DNA of 64,000 nucleotides from Tubulanus polymorphus (GCF_964204645.1 NC_134031.1:11942501-12006500), one strand, 5' to 3'; shown: positions 20,192 through 31,668, counted from the stretch's first letter. A program made the numbers and translations. Notes: a model not told the origin generated them from the sequence alone.

Positions 20192-20592
20192 TATTACGAT
20201 GATGTTGTATGATGTTGACGGTTCAAAGTCTCTGAGCAGAATGACTAAATTATGGATTTGCAACGCGTTTTTATTGTCAGAAAATGACTTACCCGAACTC
20301 GTTTTATGGTTTTACATGTTACGAAATATGTTCGCCTAAACTTGTCTATGATTTCACAATAGCCGTCAAAAGAAGCCATCTTGGATTTAACCCCGCTCCC
20401 CTCTCTATACACGCGCTCGCATAAGATTATATAATCATGGCATCATCTAGGATGACGTCACTCGCTTACACACGTACACACAAACGCACGCATGCGCACG
20501 CATCTGTATAGGATTACGGACTAGCGCCATCTAGGATTTAACTGCGCACTCGCTTTGTTTACACTCGCATAAACGAGACGTGACTTACGAAA
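20192..20592. promoter_or_regulatory. Divergent promoter region, right arm
   Basis: Mirror of 4982-5382, with TGACGTCA (about 20454), the TATA-like ATTATATAAT and an AGCGCCATCTAGGA (CTCF-like core, about 20523). Confidence 0.4.
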
Positions 20593-21157
20593 ATGTCTGG
20601 CGATTTTTTTACCGTGGAAAACATTTTCCTAAAGAAAAAAAAAAAAATCAACTACCACGGAACATGAAATAAATCATGTCGACTTTGAAGATATCGACTG
20701 GTCTACCGGATTTGCGATTTGCAAATATTGTAATACGACAATTACATACGGTAGTTTTCGAGTAACGACGTGTTGCAGGAAACCGATTTGTGAAGATTGC
20801 TGGCTAGTGAACGCTCGATGGTTAGGCGTTCAACATGATTTCGAATGTACTATCGAGAATTGCATGGCACATTTTAGGATTATCAAACATATCGCGAAAA
20901 AAGACTGTTATCGTTGTCACGCGCAAGAGGATTTGCTTCATTGTTGTGATAAAACTATATGCTGGCCCTGTTTAAGCGAACTTAAAACGTGTGAAGGGTA
21001 TGAAGAAAATTTTTGTTATAACTGCATAACTTTATTTTGTGGCATCAACACGTGTTTAGTATGTTTGGAAATAACTAAACAAAAGACAGACTGCTGCGAC
21101 GTTTATATTCACGTCTCGTGCGCCAAGGAATTCGGATTTAAACCGTGTTTAAACTAA
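20593..21157 (+). CDS. RING-like cysteine-rich zinc protein, right copy, frame offset at poly(A)
   Basis: Start ATG 20593 leads into AAAG plus 13 A (20631-20647). The zinc-finger frame begins right after the tract, one base out of phase, and runs to the stop at 21157 with the same three CC-x-K-x-IC-x2-C modules as the left copy; one residue differs (CTIENC here, CPIENC left). Tract length differs between arms (17 against 20 in total) by exactly one codon, so the phase offset is preserved. That favours a tolerated or programmed slip over a random assembly error. Function unknown; zinc-binding, perhaps ubiquitin-ligase-like. Confidence 0.55.
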
Positions 21158-21289
21158 ATTTTAACGGTGAATAAAATGTTTTTTTTAATTGTTTTACATT
21201 GTTTTTTTAATTTTTGGTTTTCTTTGTCTCGAATTTGCCCGTACTCAGGGAAAAGCGCCATCTAGGATTTAACTTCACTTCCCCCTCAC

Positions 21290-21742
21290 CTTCACGTACA
21301 CATATGATCTCGTAATAGCGCCATCTAGGATTCAACTTTTCCCATAAACACGCATAGGAATGCGTAAGCGCCATCTAGGATTCAATCATACCAATAAATA
21401 AATTTGGATTGAACACCGCCAATAAATTTGATTTGGATTTAACACCGCCAATAAATTGATTTGGATTTGTTGTCAATAATTTGATTTGGATTTAACGGAA
21501 AAATTTTGAATTTTCCCGCCAAAAATTTGAAATTTGAATTTCAACCGCCACTTCCGGCCACCATCTTGGATGACGTCACTTCCGGTCACCATCTTGGATT
21601 ACGTCACTTCCGGCCGCCATCTTGGATGACTTCACTTCCGGTATGACGTCACTTCCGGTATGACGTCATCCCTCCTCCCTCCCCCCTCCTCACTCCTCCC
21701 CCCTCCCCCCTTGAGGTCCTGAAGTGACATTTCCTAACTACT
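21290..21742. promoter_or_regulatory. Right terminal control region (ETS, CRE, YY1, E2F and CTCF-like motifs)
   Basis: Mirror of the left terminus: AGCGCCATCTAGGA three times (about 21255-21375), TTTTCCCGCCAAAAA (about 21510), then ACTTCCGG with TGACGTCA and GCCGCCATCTTGG repeats (21541-21668), a C-rich stretch, and the terminal inverted sequence ending CCTAACTACT at 21742. Single-base differences from the left arm (GACTTCACTTCC for GACGTCACTTCC at about 21628) show that the arms are not being kept fully identical. Confidence 0.55.
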
Positions 21743-23329
21743 ATCCCCATACCTCGCAACCATACATGGCAACAGGGGCAACGCACATATTATCGAATAA
21801 TTTAAACATTACGTCGATTGGGAGTTTCAGGCGCCTACCCTTTTGAATAATTGAAAACATAGCTTTCATAGCTTTATCGTAAAGATATTTTTTTGCTTTA
21901 ACAAAACTACCGTTCCAGTTAAATTTAACTCCGAGGTACAAATAATCTTCAACTATCTCCAATTCTTGGTTGCCAAACATAAATTTCGGAATTTGCTTAA
22001 TTCTAGATTTACTTCGCGCAAAATAACTAATATTTTTGTTTTATCGACATTTACAGTGAGGCCGTTGCCTGTGCAATATTCAAATAATGTATCTAAGTAT
22101 AACTGTAGTGATCTCTCATCCTCGGCAAGAATGACCGTGTCATCCGCATATAGGATAATAAATAAATTCAGTAAAGCATCAAGATCCTGATTACACCCCG
22201 AGTTCAGATGTTCCATAAACGATAAAGTTGAGTTACCACGGTTAATAAAAAATTCCTCAATATCATTCAAAAATAAAGAAAAAAGAATAGGTGACAGGTT
22301 TTCGCCTTGTCTTAAACCACGATCAGCTGCGAAATAATGCGATGTAGGTATTACTCTTAGACCTAACACATGATTTGACGGAGTCATACATACTTTTTAC
22401 TACATTCAAAAAATTACCCGTTATACAATTAGCTATGAGTTTCTTCCATAAAGTAACCCTACAAACCGAATCAAAAGCTTTCTTGAAGTCGACAAAGGCG
22501 CAGAAAAGGCTTCTTCCTTGACAAAGATACAACTCGACGATGGTTTTTAGAGTGTAAATATGATCGATAGTTGAGTATTTAGATCTAAAACCAGCCTGAG
22601 CTTCACTAATAATGTTGTTAATATCTAGGAATGAAGACAGTCTTTGATTTAATATACTTGTAAATAATTTGCCTAAACAGCTTACTAGTGATGCCTCTAT
22701 AATTATCTGGGTTGGCGGGGTCTCCTTTGTTTTTAAAAATGGGTTTAATGACGCCATCAGACCACATCTCTGGTACATGGCCAGTTTTAAGTACTAAGTT
22801 GAAAATATTTTGTAATATGCTTGCTATACATGGATACTCATTAACTTTCAGCATTTCATTGATAATTCCATCTATACCAGATGCCTTGTTGTTTTTCAAT
22901 GAAGATATAGCTTTGCCTATTTCTTCAGTAGAAATTTCACAGTTTAACATGGAGTTGTCATAATCAGGTGGGTCATCATCTTGAGTTTCAGTAATGGTAT
23001 CAGTCTGCTCGTTTACGTTAATATTGAAATCATTCAGTCTCATGAAGTGTTCAAGGAAAGTATCGATATCGATATTATCTTTGTCAACTTTTGTTACTGT
23101 CGCTGAGTTTAATATTAGCATAGACCAGTATTTCTTAGGGTTACTAATTTCACATTCTCTTAATTCTTTGATAAAGTTTTCGTTCTGTCTTCTTTTAGAT
23201 TCTCGAATAATTTTTTTATATTTCCTAGACGAGTTCTTTAAAAATTCTAAGTTTGCGGAATTCGGACAGCTCCTATATCTATTTCGCCTAGGCCTATAAT
23301 TATACTCTTTCTGCGCTATTCTACAATCC
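21743..23329 (-). pseudogene. LINE ORF2, reverse transcriptase part, frameshifted
   Basis: Read from 23329 downward, consecutive frames carry the RT blocks of a non-LTR retrotransposon: LKNNKASGIDGIINEMLK (block 1), FKNKGDPANPDNYRGIT, CAFVDFKKAFDSV (block A), GLRQGENLSPILF (block B) and ILYADDTVILAEDE (block C with the YADD active site), then a thumb region YLYLGVKFNW. At least three frame changes (around 22700, 22380 and 21970) and a stop near the junction inactivate it. No endonuclease domain is seen upstream; the 5' part is missing or displaced by the gypsy-like element. The C-terminal part is at 3100-3821. Confidence 0.85.
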
Positions 23330-23774
23330 TGACCCGTTTATTCACTACAGTACTGCCATCTGTACAAAGTATACAAAACTAAGCTACACAATTCAGTTAT
23401 TGTAACAGGCAGCACCGTCTTGCCCCCGTTCTCCGCTACAAGATGATTACTTGATTTATTCTTAAAGTGTCGTAACCGCAAAAAAAGCATGCGCGGGTTA
23501 CTGATTAAAGCGGCCTCGACGACTGGATTTCTCGAAGAAACAGCGACAAAATCCTCACAGTTGACTGCTCACCATCCGGGACAACAACCTGAATATTAAA
23601 TAACAAACAAGCATGAACCATATGATCATGAAGTTTATTACATCAACCTGATTCTCACAATGACCAGGCAAAACTGATCTGGTCAGCTCATATCAGGTGT
23701 TCCTCAGAGGGCAGCACAATACAACCATGAAGCAAGTTGAGCTAATAGCTGCAATGAAAATACTGGCTACCACA
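23330..23774 (-). repeat. Probable 3' LTR of the gypsy-like element
   Basis: On the minus strand a purine run GGGGGGAGGA is followed by TGTGGTAGCCAGTATTTTC (from 23774), as expected for polypurine tract plus LTR start. The segment ends near 23330 with GAATAAACGGGTCA, which holds a polyadenylation signal and a CA end. The second LTR is not in view, so the limits are inferred. Confidence 0.45.
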
Positions 23775-24027
23775 TCCTCCCCCCAGTTTAAAAATATTCT
23801 GGTCCCCAGAATAAAACTTCCGAACAGAACGAGGACAAAACACAAATTTTCGATTTTTTTTTTTTCAAAGGGAATCAAAACACAAAAACAGATCGAACCC
23901 AGGGACACGCCCGAATTTCACGATTCCCTTCATGACTGTAAAACATATAAAAACAACAACATGATCATTCATTAAGTGCATATTTATTCAATTCAAAAAC
24001 AGCTCCATTAAAACCGATTTAGATTTC

Positions 24028-25141
24028 TCACGTGATGTGTCCGGAACCACTCACCAACTGTACCAAAGCCCTCAACGCTGCCTTTTGAACCCAAGACGGC
24101 TCTGCTATAACAAGACTATCCCTGTAACGAGCAGGTTTCCTCACCCCAACGCGTTTCGACCTCCTAGGACTCCGGACAGCCTCAAAACCTCCTGGCGGCG
24201 GCAACACCTCATCCATAAGTGGCGGCGGAGGAATGATCGGAATATCCTCAATCAACTGATTGGGCTCAATAACCGGGGTATCTACAATTAACGGCGGAGG
24301 AACGTCCAGCGCAAAATCCGACGAAGCTGGCGAGACGGCATCTGCAACCAAAATTCCTTCGGCTGTTTCCATAATACCCCCTTCCCCCGCTGAAACTGGG
24401 TCTTCCTCAAGGAAACCAAGTTTCCTCATCACCATCCAACAATCATCATCTCCATCCTCCGAACAGGTGCTGTCTGTTTCACATTTCCTCGGATAGTCAC
24501 CCATCTCCAAATCTCCTTTACAATCTTCCGGCTCCGGAGGCAATGGTAAAGGATCCAAAGATCTCAGAGGCTCAGCTAGTGGCAACAATAGGTTCCTATG
24601 TAATGTACGAGTTTTCCGAGTCTCGACGTTCTTCACCGTATAGACTGGCACATCCCCAGCTGGCTTCAGCACTACGATGTATGGAATTTCCTCCCATCGA
24701 TCCGCGATTTTATGACGACTCGAAAAACCAACCTGTTTCACCAAAACCAAATCTCCTACATCAATAGCTCCTCCTTTCACTTTCGCATCATACCTAAACT
24801 TGCTATACTCACCTGCCTCCTTGATGTTTCTGGCCGCAATCTCCCAAGCTTTCTCTAATTGCTTCCCAATCCTCGTGCCATACTCTGCAGGTCGATCTGT
24901 CCCATCCGAAATACCATAGATCAAATCCACTGGCAACCGTGGTTTCCGGCCAAACATGAGATAAGGTTCGAAACCCGTAATACGATGTGGAGTGCAGTTG
25001 TACGAGAAAACAGCCGCTTGGAGATGTTCACGCCACTTTGTCTTCGACTCATTGGCTAACGTACCTAAGAGCCCGATTAGAGTCTGATTGAATCTCTCGC
25101 AGTGACCGTTACCCATTGCGTGATACGGCGTGGTACGACAC
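24028..25141 (-). pseudogene. Gypsy-like integrase, C-terminal part downstream of P1
   Basis: The frame from about 25141 to 24028 carries the third acidic residue of the DDE triad in GHCERFNQTL, then FSYNCTPHRITGFEPY and LMFGRKPRLPVD, typical of Ty3/gypsy integrases, followed by a GPY/F-like module and a long acidic, proline-rich tail ending in SKRVGVRKPARYRDS. The first two catalytic residues lie on the other side of P1. The reading frame itself is clean, consistent with a recent interruption. Confidence 0.8.
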
Positions 25142-25147
25142 TTTGAC

Positions 25148-25235
25148 AGTAATTAGAATATGTGGCTTTCATACCAGAGGACGAGAGGACGAGACACCAC
25201 TCATCACCACAAGTAATTTTTTTTCCTAATAAATG
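25148..25235 (+). repeat. P1 left terminal inverted repeat
   Basis: Starts AGTAATTAG; contains a short direct repeat AGGACGAGAGGACGAGACAC and ends in CAAGTAATTTTTTTTCCTAA, running straight into the polB start codon. The last part is also the promoter motif of the element. Confidence 0.9.
25213..25235 (+). promoter_or_regulatory. Late-promoter-like start motif of P1 (first of a series)
   Basis: TAATTTTTTTT, a short spacer and TAATAAATG. Closely similar T-run plus TA(A/T)ATAAATG motifs abut the start codons at 32444, 32804, 33050, 33492, 33944, 35349, 36821 and, with weaker T-runs, 31669, 38100, 39228, 40130 and the minus-strand starts 31600 and 41515. In poxviruses late promoters combine a T-rich stretch with TAAAT overlapping the ATG; the likeness is striking in an element that may carry a VLTF3-like factor. 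AT-rich composition can create part of this by chance. Confidence 0.5.
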
Positions 25236-28200
25236 GGGGAGAATGAACACCAACTAGAAAACAATAATGTCAATAAAAATCAATATTATTGTCAATATTG
25301 TAAAAAATACATCGATACATCTAATAAAACACGACATGAAAAAACTGCAAATCATATAAAAAATGTAATAGATTTTGAAACTCCAGAAAATTCCAATGAA
25401 AGAAAAGAACGATTAGAAAATATGAATATGAATGAAATAAAATGTGAAGTTTGTGATGAATTTATAACAAAAAGGAATTATAATAGACATCTCGAAACAG
25501 AAAAACACCATCGAAATTTGAGAAATAATGTTTTAGGAATAGATTATTTTGATGATAAACCTCAACAAGTAAAAGAATCAACTTCAAAAACTAAATCCAT
25601 TTCAAATAAACCTTACATGGAAAATGTTAGAAATTATATTGATTCACTAGAAATAAAAGATACAATTGAAATATTAGAAACATTACGTAGTAAAATTGGT
25701 CCTGCAGCAATTATATTTAGATTTTCTAAAGGTACAACAATAGAAGATTATAGTAAATTTAATGAAATAATAGAAAAAATACTAGATTTGATAACAGATG
25801 TTGAATATCCAAAAATTAGTATCTCTGGGAAAGTAAGTTTTATAAAGTCAGAAGAAAAAATGAATTATAATATTCAAACACTCTCTGAAGAAATAATTTC
25901 AAAAACACAAATAAAAGAGAAGTTAGAAAAAATATTAAATGAATTTAAACGTCATATTGAAGAAAGATATTTTGAGGGTTCTGGCTTAACATTGAATGAA
26001 ATTATATATTTAGATTTAAATGTTTATAATACAAAAAGGAATAAAACATCAAAAAGTAATAAAATGTTTAAAAATGATTCAAACTTTACAACAGAAAAGG
26101 ATATGAAAGCATCAAGTTATATCAAATTACCGTTTACAACAAAAGCAGTAATAAATATTCAAAATGAAGATAATAAATGTTTTCTATGGTCAATTATTAG
26201 TTGTTTACACCAAACAGAAGATATGACGCATAGTTTTAGAATAACAAATTACCAGAAATATGAAACATTATATAAAATTGATCAATATCCAGTAACTATA
26301 AAAATGATTCCTAAAATAGAAAAAATTAATAATTTAAAAATAAATGTATTCGAATTAATGCAATTACCAAAGACAAAAGGTGAAAATATTAAAGATTATA
26401 CATTGGAAGCTTTATATTTAACAGAATATTATGATGATGAAAATGCTATAGATTTGTTATATTATAAAAAAGATGAAAATGAACATTATATGTGGTTAAA
26501 ACAAATTGATTTATTCTTTAGAACGGAAAGTGATCATCATCGTAAAATTTATCTATGTAGAAAATGTTTATCTAAATTTATGACTGAGAATACATTATTA
26601 AAACATAAAGAATTATGTGATAATAAAGATTTTTGTAAATCAATAATGCCAACAGAAAAAGATTATAAATTGAAATTTACTAATCATAAATTTAAGAATA
26701 TTGTTCCATTTGTAATTTATGGGGATTTTGAATCGTTGAATAAAGAATTAACTAATCAAGATAGAAAAGAAATATATAACAAAAAGCAATTATTAAAATC
26801 AATGGATAAAGGAAATGAATTAAATGAAGACGCAACACAAGACCCACCAATTATAAATACAATTAAAAAAGTTCATCAAAGAGCTGCTGCTTATGGAATT
26901 TACATCAAATCAAATTATCCCGAATTATATGAAAGTCAATATATTTCTTTTAGAGGTGAAAATGTAGTTAATGATTTTTGTGATAAAATGATTGAATTAG
27001 AAAGTGATTTTACAAAATTATTAAACAAAAATAAAAGAATAGTTATGACAAAAGAAGATGAAATTGATTTTAATTATGCAACTCATTGTTGTTATTGAGA
27101 AAAACGTTTTTATTCATTTGATAAAAGAGTTAGAGATCATGATCATTTGAATTCAAAATATCGTGGAGCTGCTCATGAAGATTGCAATTTACAAGCTAAA
27201 AAAGTAAATTTCGTACCAATATTATTTCATAATTTATCAGGATATGATACCCATCTATTTATAAAACAATTATCGGGAAAATTGGGTGCAATTAATCAAG
27301 AAATAGAAGAATATAATGCTATGAATGAAGCAAATGTAAGAAAATATGATTTTAAACTATTAGCTAAAATATCTGAAAATTATATTTCATTTCAATTTGG
27401 TTGCATTAGATTTTTAGATTCTTATAGATTTCTAGCAAGTTCATTAGATAATTTATCAAAAAGTTTAGTTGATAATGATTTTGTTATAACTCGATATTAT
27501 TATCCAAATGACCAAGATTTTAAATTATTGAGATATAAAGGCGCAATTCCTTACTCATTTTATAAAACACACGATGATTTTAATGTAACAGAATTATTAA
27601 AAGATCAATTTTATGATCAATTAAAAGAGGAGTATGTGAAAGACGAAGTGTTTAATAGAACATTAAATATTTGGAACCATTTTAAGATGAAAAATCATGG
27701 GGAATTAGTTGATTTATATTTAAAATCAGATGTTATGATATTGGCTGACATATTTGAAAAGTTTAGAGAAGTTAATCTAAACCATTTTAATGTTGACCCT
27801 TGTTATTGTTATTCAAGTCCTGGTTTAACCTGGCAATGTGGTTTAAAATATACAAATGTAGAATTAGATTTATTAAAAGAACCAGATATGGTTTTATTAT
27901 TTGAAAAATCAATTAGAGGTGGAATTAGTGGTGTTATGGGAGATAGGTATTTTAAAGCAAATGATGAATATAAATTATTATATATTGACGCCAATAATTT
28001 ATATGGTTGGGCAATGATGCAACCTCAACCATATAAAATTTTTATATTAACAGAAGTTGAAAATGATGATAAAACTAATTGGGAAAGCGCAATTATGAGT
28101 TTAGAAGATGAAGCACCAATTGGTTATTTCTTTGTAGTTGATTTAGAATATCCTGATAACATAAAGTTTAAAACAAGAAACTTACCTTATTGCCCAGAAC

Positions 28201-30302
28201 ATTTAACTGTAGATGATAGTTATTTAAGTGAATACCAGAAGAAAATAAAACCGAAAGATCATGTTTTTACAGAAAAATTAATACTTACTCAAAATAATAA
28301 ATACAATTATATTGTTCATTATAGAATGTTAAAATTTTATCTAAAACAAGGAATGAAATTGAAGAAAGTACATAGATATATTGAATTTAATCAATCGAAG
28401 TGGTTAGAAAAATATATAGATTTCAATACTCAACAGAGAACAATATCAAAAACAGATTTTGAAAAAGATTTCTTCAAATTAATGAATAATAGTTTTTATG
28501 GTAAAACATGTGAAAATATTAGAAATAGAAATGATATTGAATTAGTGAATAATTCTGAAAGATTAAGACATTTACAATCAAGTCCTAGACATTTAGGAAA
28601 TAAAAGATTTGAAGATTATTTAACAGCAGTAAAATTAAAAAGAACGTCCATGAAATTTAATAAACCAATATTTATAGGTTCAACCGTTTTAGAAATTTCA
28701 AAGCTATTGATGTATAATTTTTATTACAATGTTTTACAACCATTGTTTGGGGAAAAACATATAGAAATTCTGTACTTCGATTCTGTAACGGCCGACACCC
28801 CAATATTATTAAAATGTAATAATAAAATATTGGTAAGAAGAATTTCAGAAATAATTCCAAAACAAAATGAATGTTATATTTCATATGGTGAAAAAGAACT
28901 AATACAAATAAATGGTTTAATGGATGTTTGGACAAGAAATGGATGGAAAAAATTAAAGAATATTACTAGGCATAAAACAAATAAGAAAATCTATAGAGTT
29001 AGAACTAAATTAGGATTTGTAGATGTTACAGAAGATCATAGTTTAATTAAACGAAATGGTGATAAAATAAAACCAACTGATATAAAAATTGGAGATGAAT
29101 TATTACATAAAAGATATTTCCAAAGAATGAATCATATGTCATTCGATGAAATTATTGATAATATTTATAATATAGAACACGAAACATTAGAAGAAAAAGA
29201 ATATTTTATCAAAGGATTTTTCATGGGTGATGGTTCAGCAGGTGTGTATAAATATGTTTGGGGTAATAAATATTGTTGGTATTTATGCAATCAAGACTTA
29301 AGATTATTAGAAAGAATTAAGAAATTCTGTGAAGAAGTTTATCCAAATAAAACATTTAGAATCATGGATGTTATGAAATCATCAGCAGTTTATAGAATAC
29401 TTGTAAATAATCCTAAAGATTTTGCTATAGAATATAATGATGAATTCTATATTCATGCAATAGTGAAAAGTAATACTTCAACAAAAGAAAAGATAGTTCC
29501 AGATTATGTATTAAATGCAAAAAATAATTTAAGAAAATGGTTCTTTATTGGATTCTACGCAGCTGATGGTACTAAAAAATTTACAAAGGATAAAAAGATA
29601 ACCTTTGCACAGAAAGGAAAAGTTGCTATATCAGGGTTAAATATATTATGTAATTCATTAGGCTTCAATATGAATATTGGATTGATTAAATCTAAACCAA
29701 ATTGTTTTAATCTAAGCCACACAGAAAAAGATTTAACTGAAGAAGTTAAAGATTTATTTGAAATATATAACCCAACTGACTATGTTTATGATTTATCAAC
29801 AGATGATGGAACATTCAATTCTGGGTTCCCATTAATCCAAAAAAATACGGATGCGTACATACTAAAAATCAAGACAAATGACATAACAAAAGACTTAAAA
29901 ACATTAAAACATCATTTTGATTTTAGTAATTATCCCAAAGATCATGAACTATTTAGCAATGATAATAAAAAGATTCCTGGTAAGTTTAAAGATGAATTAG
30001 GAGGTGATGAAATGATTGAATTTGTTGGGATAAGAAGTAAAATGTATAGTTACAGAACAAAAGATCATGAAGCTAAAAAGTTAAAAGGAATAACTAAACA
30101 TGTGGTTGGTAAACATATAGAATTTCAAGATTATATAAAGTGTTTATATAAATCAATTGTAATGAAACACAAAATGAATTGTTTAAGATCAGAAAATCAT
30201 GAGATGTACATTAATGAAGTTGAAAAAACTAGTTTAAATCCATTTGATGATAAAAGGCATATTTCAGATGATGGTATAAAAACATTACCTTATGGCCATT
30301 AA
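25233..30302 (+). pseudogene. polB: Protein-primed DNA polymerase B of P1, with intein and one UGA
   Basis: One frame of 1,690 codons, broken only by TGA at 27096-27098. N-terminus: C2H2-like fingers (YYCQYCKKYIDTSNKTRH; CEVCDEFITKRNYNRH). Exonuclease: YGDFESLN (about residue 493), FHNLSGYDTH (about 666), YLKSDVMILADIF (about 827). Polymerase: motif A YIDANNLYGWAM, motif B LMNNSFYGKTCEN, motif C YFD/TDA split by an intein at residues 1184-1538. The UGA replaces the second Cys of a CxxC preceding the conserved DHDHLN...RGAAHEDCN block (P2 has Cys). Role: protein-primed replication of the linear element from its TIRs. It ends PYGH, about 25 residues earlier than P2, and overlaps the convergent gene by 4 bp. 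Confidence 0.9.
28782..29846 (+). other. Intein with LAGLIDADG homing endonuclease in P1 PolB motif C
   Basis: The 355-residue insertion starts SVTADTPILLKC (block A, Ser1) directly after YFD and ends FPLIQKN before TDAY, so splicing would use Ser1, terminal Asn and Thr+1. Block B is VTEDHSLI (TxxH). Two endonuclease motifs are visible: FIKGFFMGDGSAG and WFFIGFYAADGT. The C-terminal block starts VYDLSTDDGTFNSG. Position is the same as the classic pol-c site of archaeal and giant-virus PolB (between D and T of YGDTDS). The insertion is in frame and has no stop, so it may still splice. P2 PolB has the uninterrupted YFDTDS (junction 50088/50089). Confidence 0.9.
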
Positions 30303-31600
30303 AACATAAAATCAATATCATCATACTCGAAATCACTATTGGATTCTTCATTTTCATTTAATTGTTCAGGTTCTTCTTCCATTCCATTTTTCTCATTTAA
30401 ATAAAGTTCTATCTTGTTCCACATTTCATCTCGCTCTCTTTGTTTCTTTTTGTTTGTTAATTCATAAAATGGAATTATAATATCTAGGTTTAAATAATTT
30501 ACAATCTTATTTAAAAAGAATTCATAATTTATTGAATCTGTTATTCTATTTTCCAAATAATACATTAATATTTGTTTAAATATTTTTTTTATATTTTCCA
30601 TATCTTCTTCTGTTAATTTAGGTTTTTCATAATAATCGTTAAATAATAAATATAAATACATTTTCTTTTGTTTTGTGTTAAATGTTGATGGAATAATTGT
30701 TTTTATAATATCTTTTTTAGTTATTTCACCATTTTTATTTTCTATTATTTTCATTTTTTCAAGCCATTGCATATATTCTGGTGTATGATCTTCTATAGAA
30801 AATATTTTAAAAATTTCATCTAGATAATTTAATTTTGGTTCTATGAGAAAATCTCTAGTTTTTTCTTCACCCCATAAATTCTTTTGCCATCCACATTCAA
30901 CACAAAATAACACAGTACCTTCTTGTCTTAAGGTCGCATAACTACATTGTGGGCATTTTCGTTTATAATTTATGGGTAATAGATCTTCATTAAGCTCTTG
31001 GTATTTTCTTACGTTTTCTTTATGTTTTATTGTTCTATTATGTAGATTTGAATTACTTGTTGTAATAATCAATTTACAATATTTACAATAATATGTTTTT
31101 CTTGTTAATTCATTATATTGTTTTTCTAACTTTTCAACTGTTTCTTTATTATCTGGTAACGTTTTCTCATATTTTATTTTTTCTAATAAATTATTTTTTC
31201 TTTCATTGAATTCAGTTTCAAATTTATTAGAAATTTTATCTATATGTGCTTTACGAAATTGATGATTCTCCCAATCTTCTATATTTTCAGGGCTATATTT
31301 TACTTGACAAGGCTCACAGAAATGATCTTTTATATTATCCTTATCATAGAATAAGAAAGGTCTTTTCCAAATAACTTCAGGTTCAACTTCAGCAGAATTA
31401 CTATCAACATTAGCCGTTGCGCCATTAATTCTACACTTCTCTGAATGTTTTTTAACATAATTTCTTGAGAATAATTTATTACATTTTGGACAGTTTATTT
31501 TAGGGGGTTTATAATTTTCATCATGTTTTTTCATATGTCGAGCCATATTACTTTTTCTTAGAAGTTCACCACAAATTTCGCATGCTATCTTCTCATCCAT
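30299..31600 (-). CDS. Zinc-finger protein of P1, possible VLTF3-like transcription factor
   Basis: 433 residues from ATG 31600, opposite to the flanking genes and divergent from the penton-like gene. N-terminus: C2H2-like fingers (CEICGELLRKSNMARHMKKH; CPKCNKLFSRNYVKKHSEKC), then HFCEPCQVKYS and YYCKYCKLIITTSNSNLH. The middle holds a zinc ribbon CPQCSYATLRQ...LFCVECGW, followed by YMQWLEKM, a helical stretch, and LYLLFNDYYEKPKLTEEDME...IFKQI. Zinc ribbon plus 'YYE...P.LT.E......F..I' is the pattern I know from poxvirus-type late transcription factor VLTF3 and its NCLDV relatives. That identification is tentative. Acidic C-terminus. No counterpart is seen in P2. Intact. Confidence 0.55.
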   Translation of the reverse strand: MDEKIACEICGELLRKSNMARHMKKHDENYKPPKINCPKCNKLFSRNYVKKHSEKCRINGATANVDSNSAEVEPEVIWKRPFLFYDKDNIKDHFCEPCQVKYSPENIEDWENHQFRKAHIDKISNKFETEFNERKNNLLEKIKYEKTLPDNKETVEKLEKQYNELTRKTYYCKYCKLIITTSNSNLHNRTIKHKENVRKYQELNEDLLPINYKRKCPQCSYATLRQEGTVLFCVECGWQKNLWGEEKTRDFLIEPKLNYLDEIFKIFSIEDHTPEYMQWLEKMKIIENKNGEITKKDIIKTIIPSTFNTKQKKMYLYLLFNDYYEKPKLTEEDMENIKKIFKQILMYYLENRITDSINYEFFLNKIVNYLNLDIIIPFYELTNKKKQRERDEMWNKIELYLNEKNGMEEEPEQLNENEESNSDFEYDDIDFMF

Positions 31601-31668
31601 TTATTAAGGAAAAATTTTATTAAAATTAATTTTTAGTGATGAGCGGTAATTTTTTTATGTTATAAATA

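Larger units (their letters stand above)
3822..21742. mobile_element. Palindromic Polinton-like satellite element, 8.75 kb without its LTR insertion
   Basis: Both ends read AGTAGTTAGGAAATGTCAC inward (3822 rightwards and 21742 leftwards) and are flanked by ATCCCC (3816-3821 and 21743-21748), a 6-bp duplication of LINE sequence. The arms are almost identical inverted copies: 3822-17228 minus a 9,169-bp insertion equals 4,238 bp, against 17506-21742 equal to 4,237 bp. Only scattered substitutions and homopolymer differences separate them. AG...CT termini and 6-bp duplications are Polinton/Maverick hallmarks and match P1 in this window (AGTAATTAG, TTTGAC). No polymerase, integrase or capsid gene is present, so it must be moved in trans. 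Its genes are a RING-like protein and a PC4-like protein, once per arm. Confidence 0.8.

Noticed and set aside
24037-24767. Plus-strand ORFs opposite the gypsy integrase
   Set aside because: Shadow frames of a clear integrase coding region on the minus strand.
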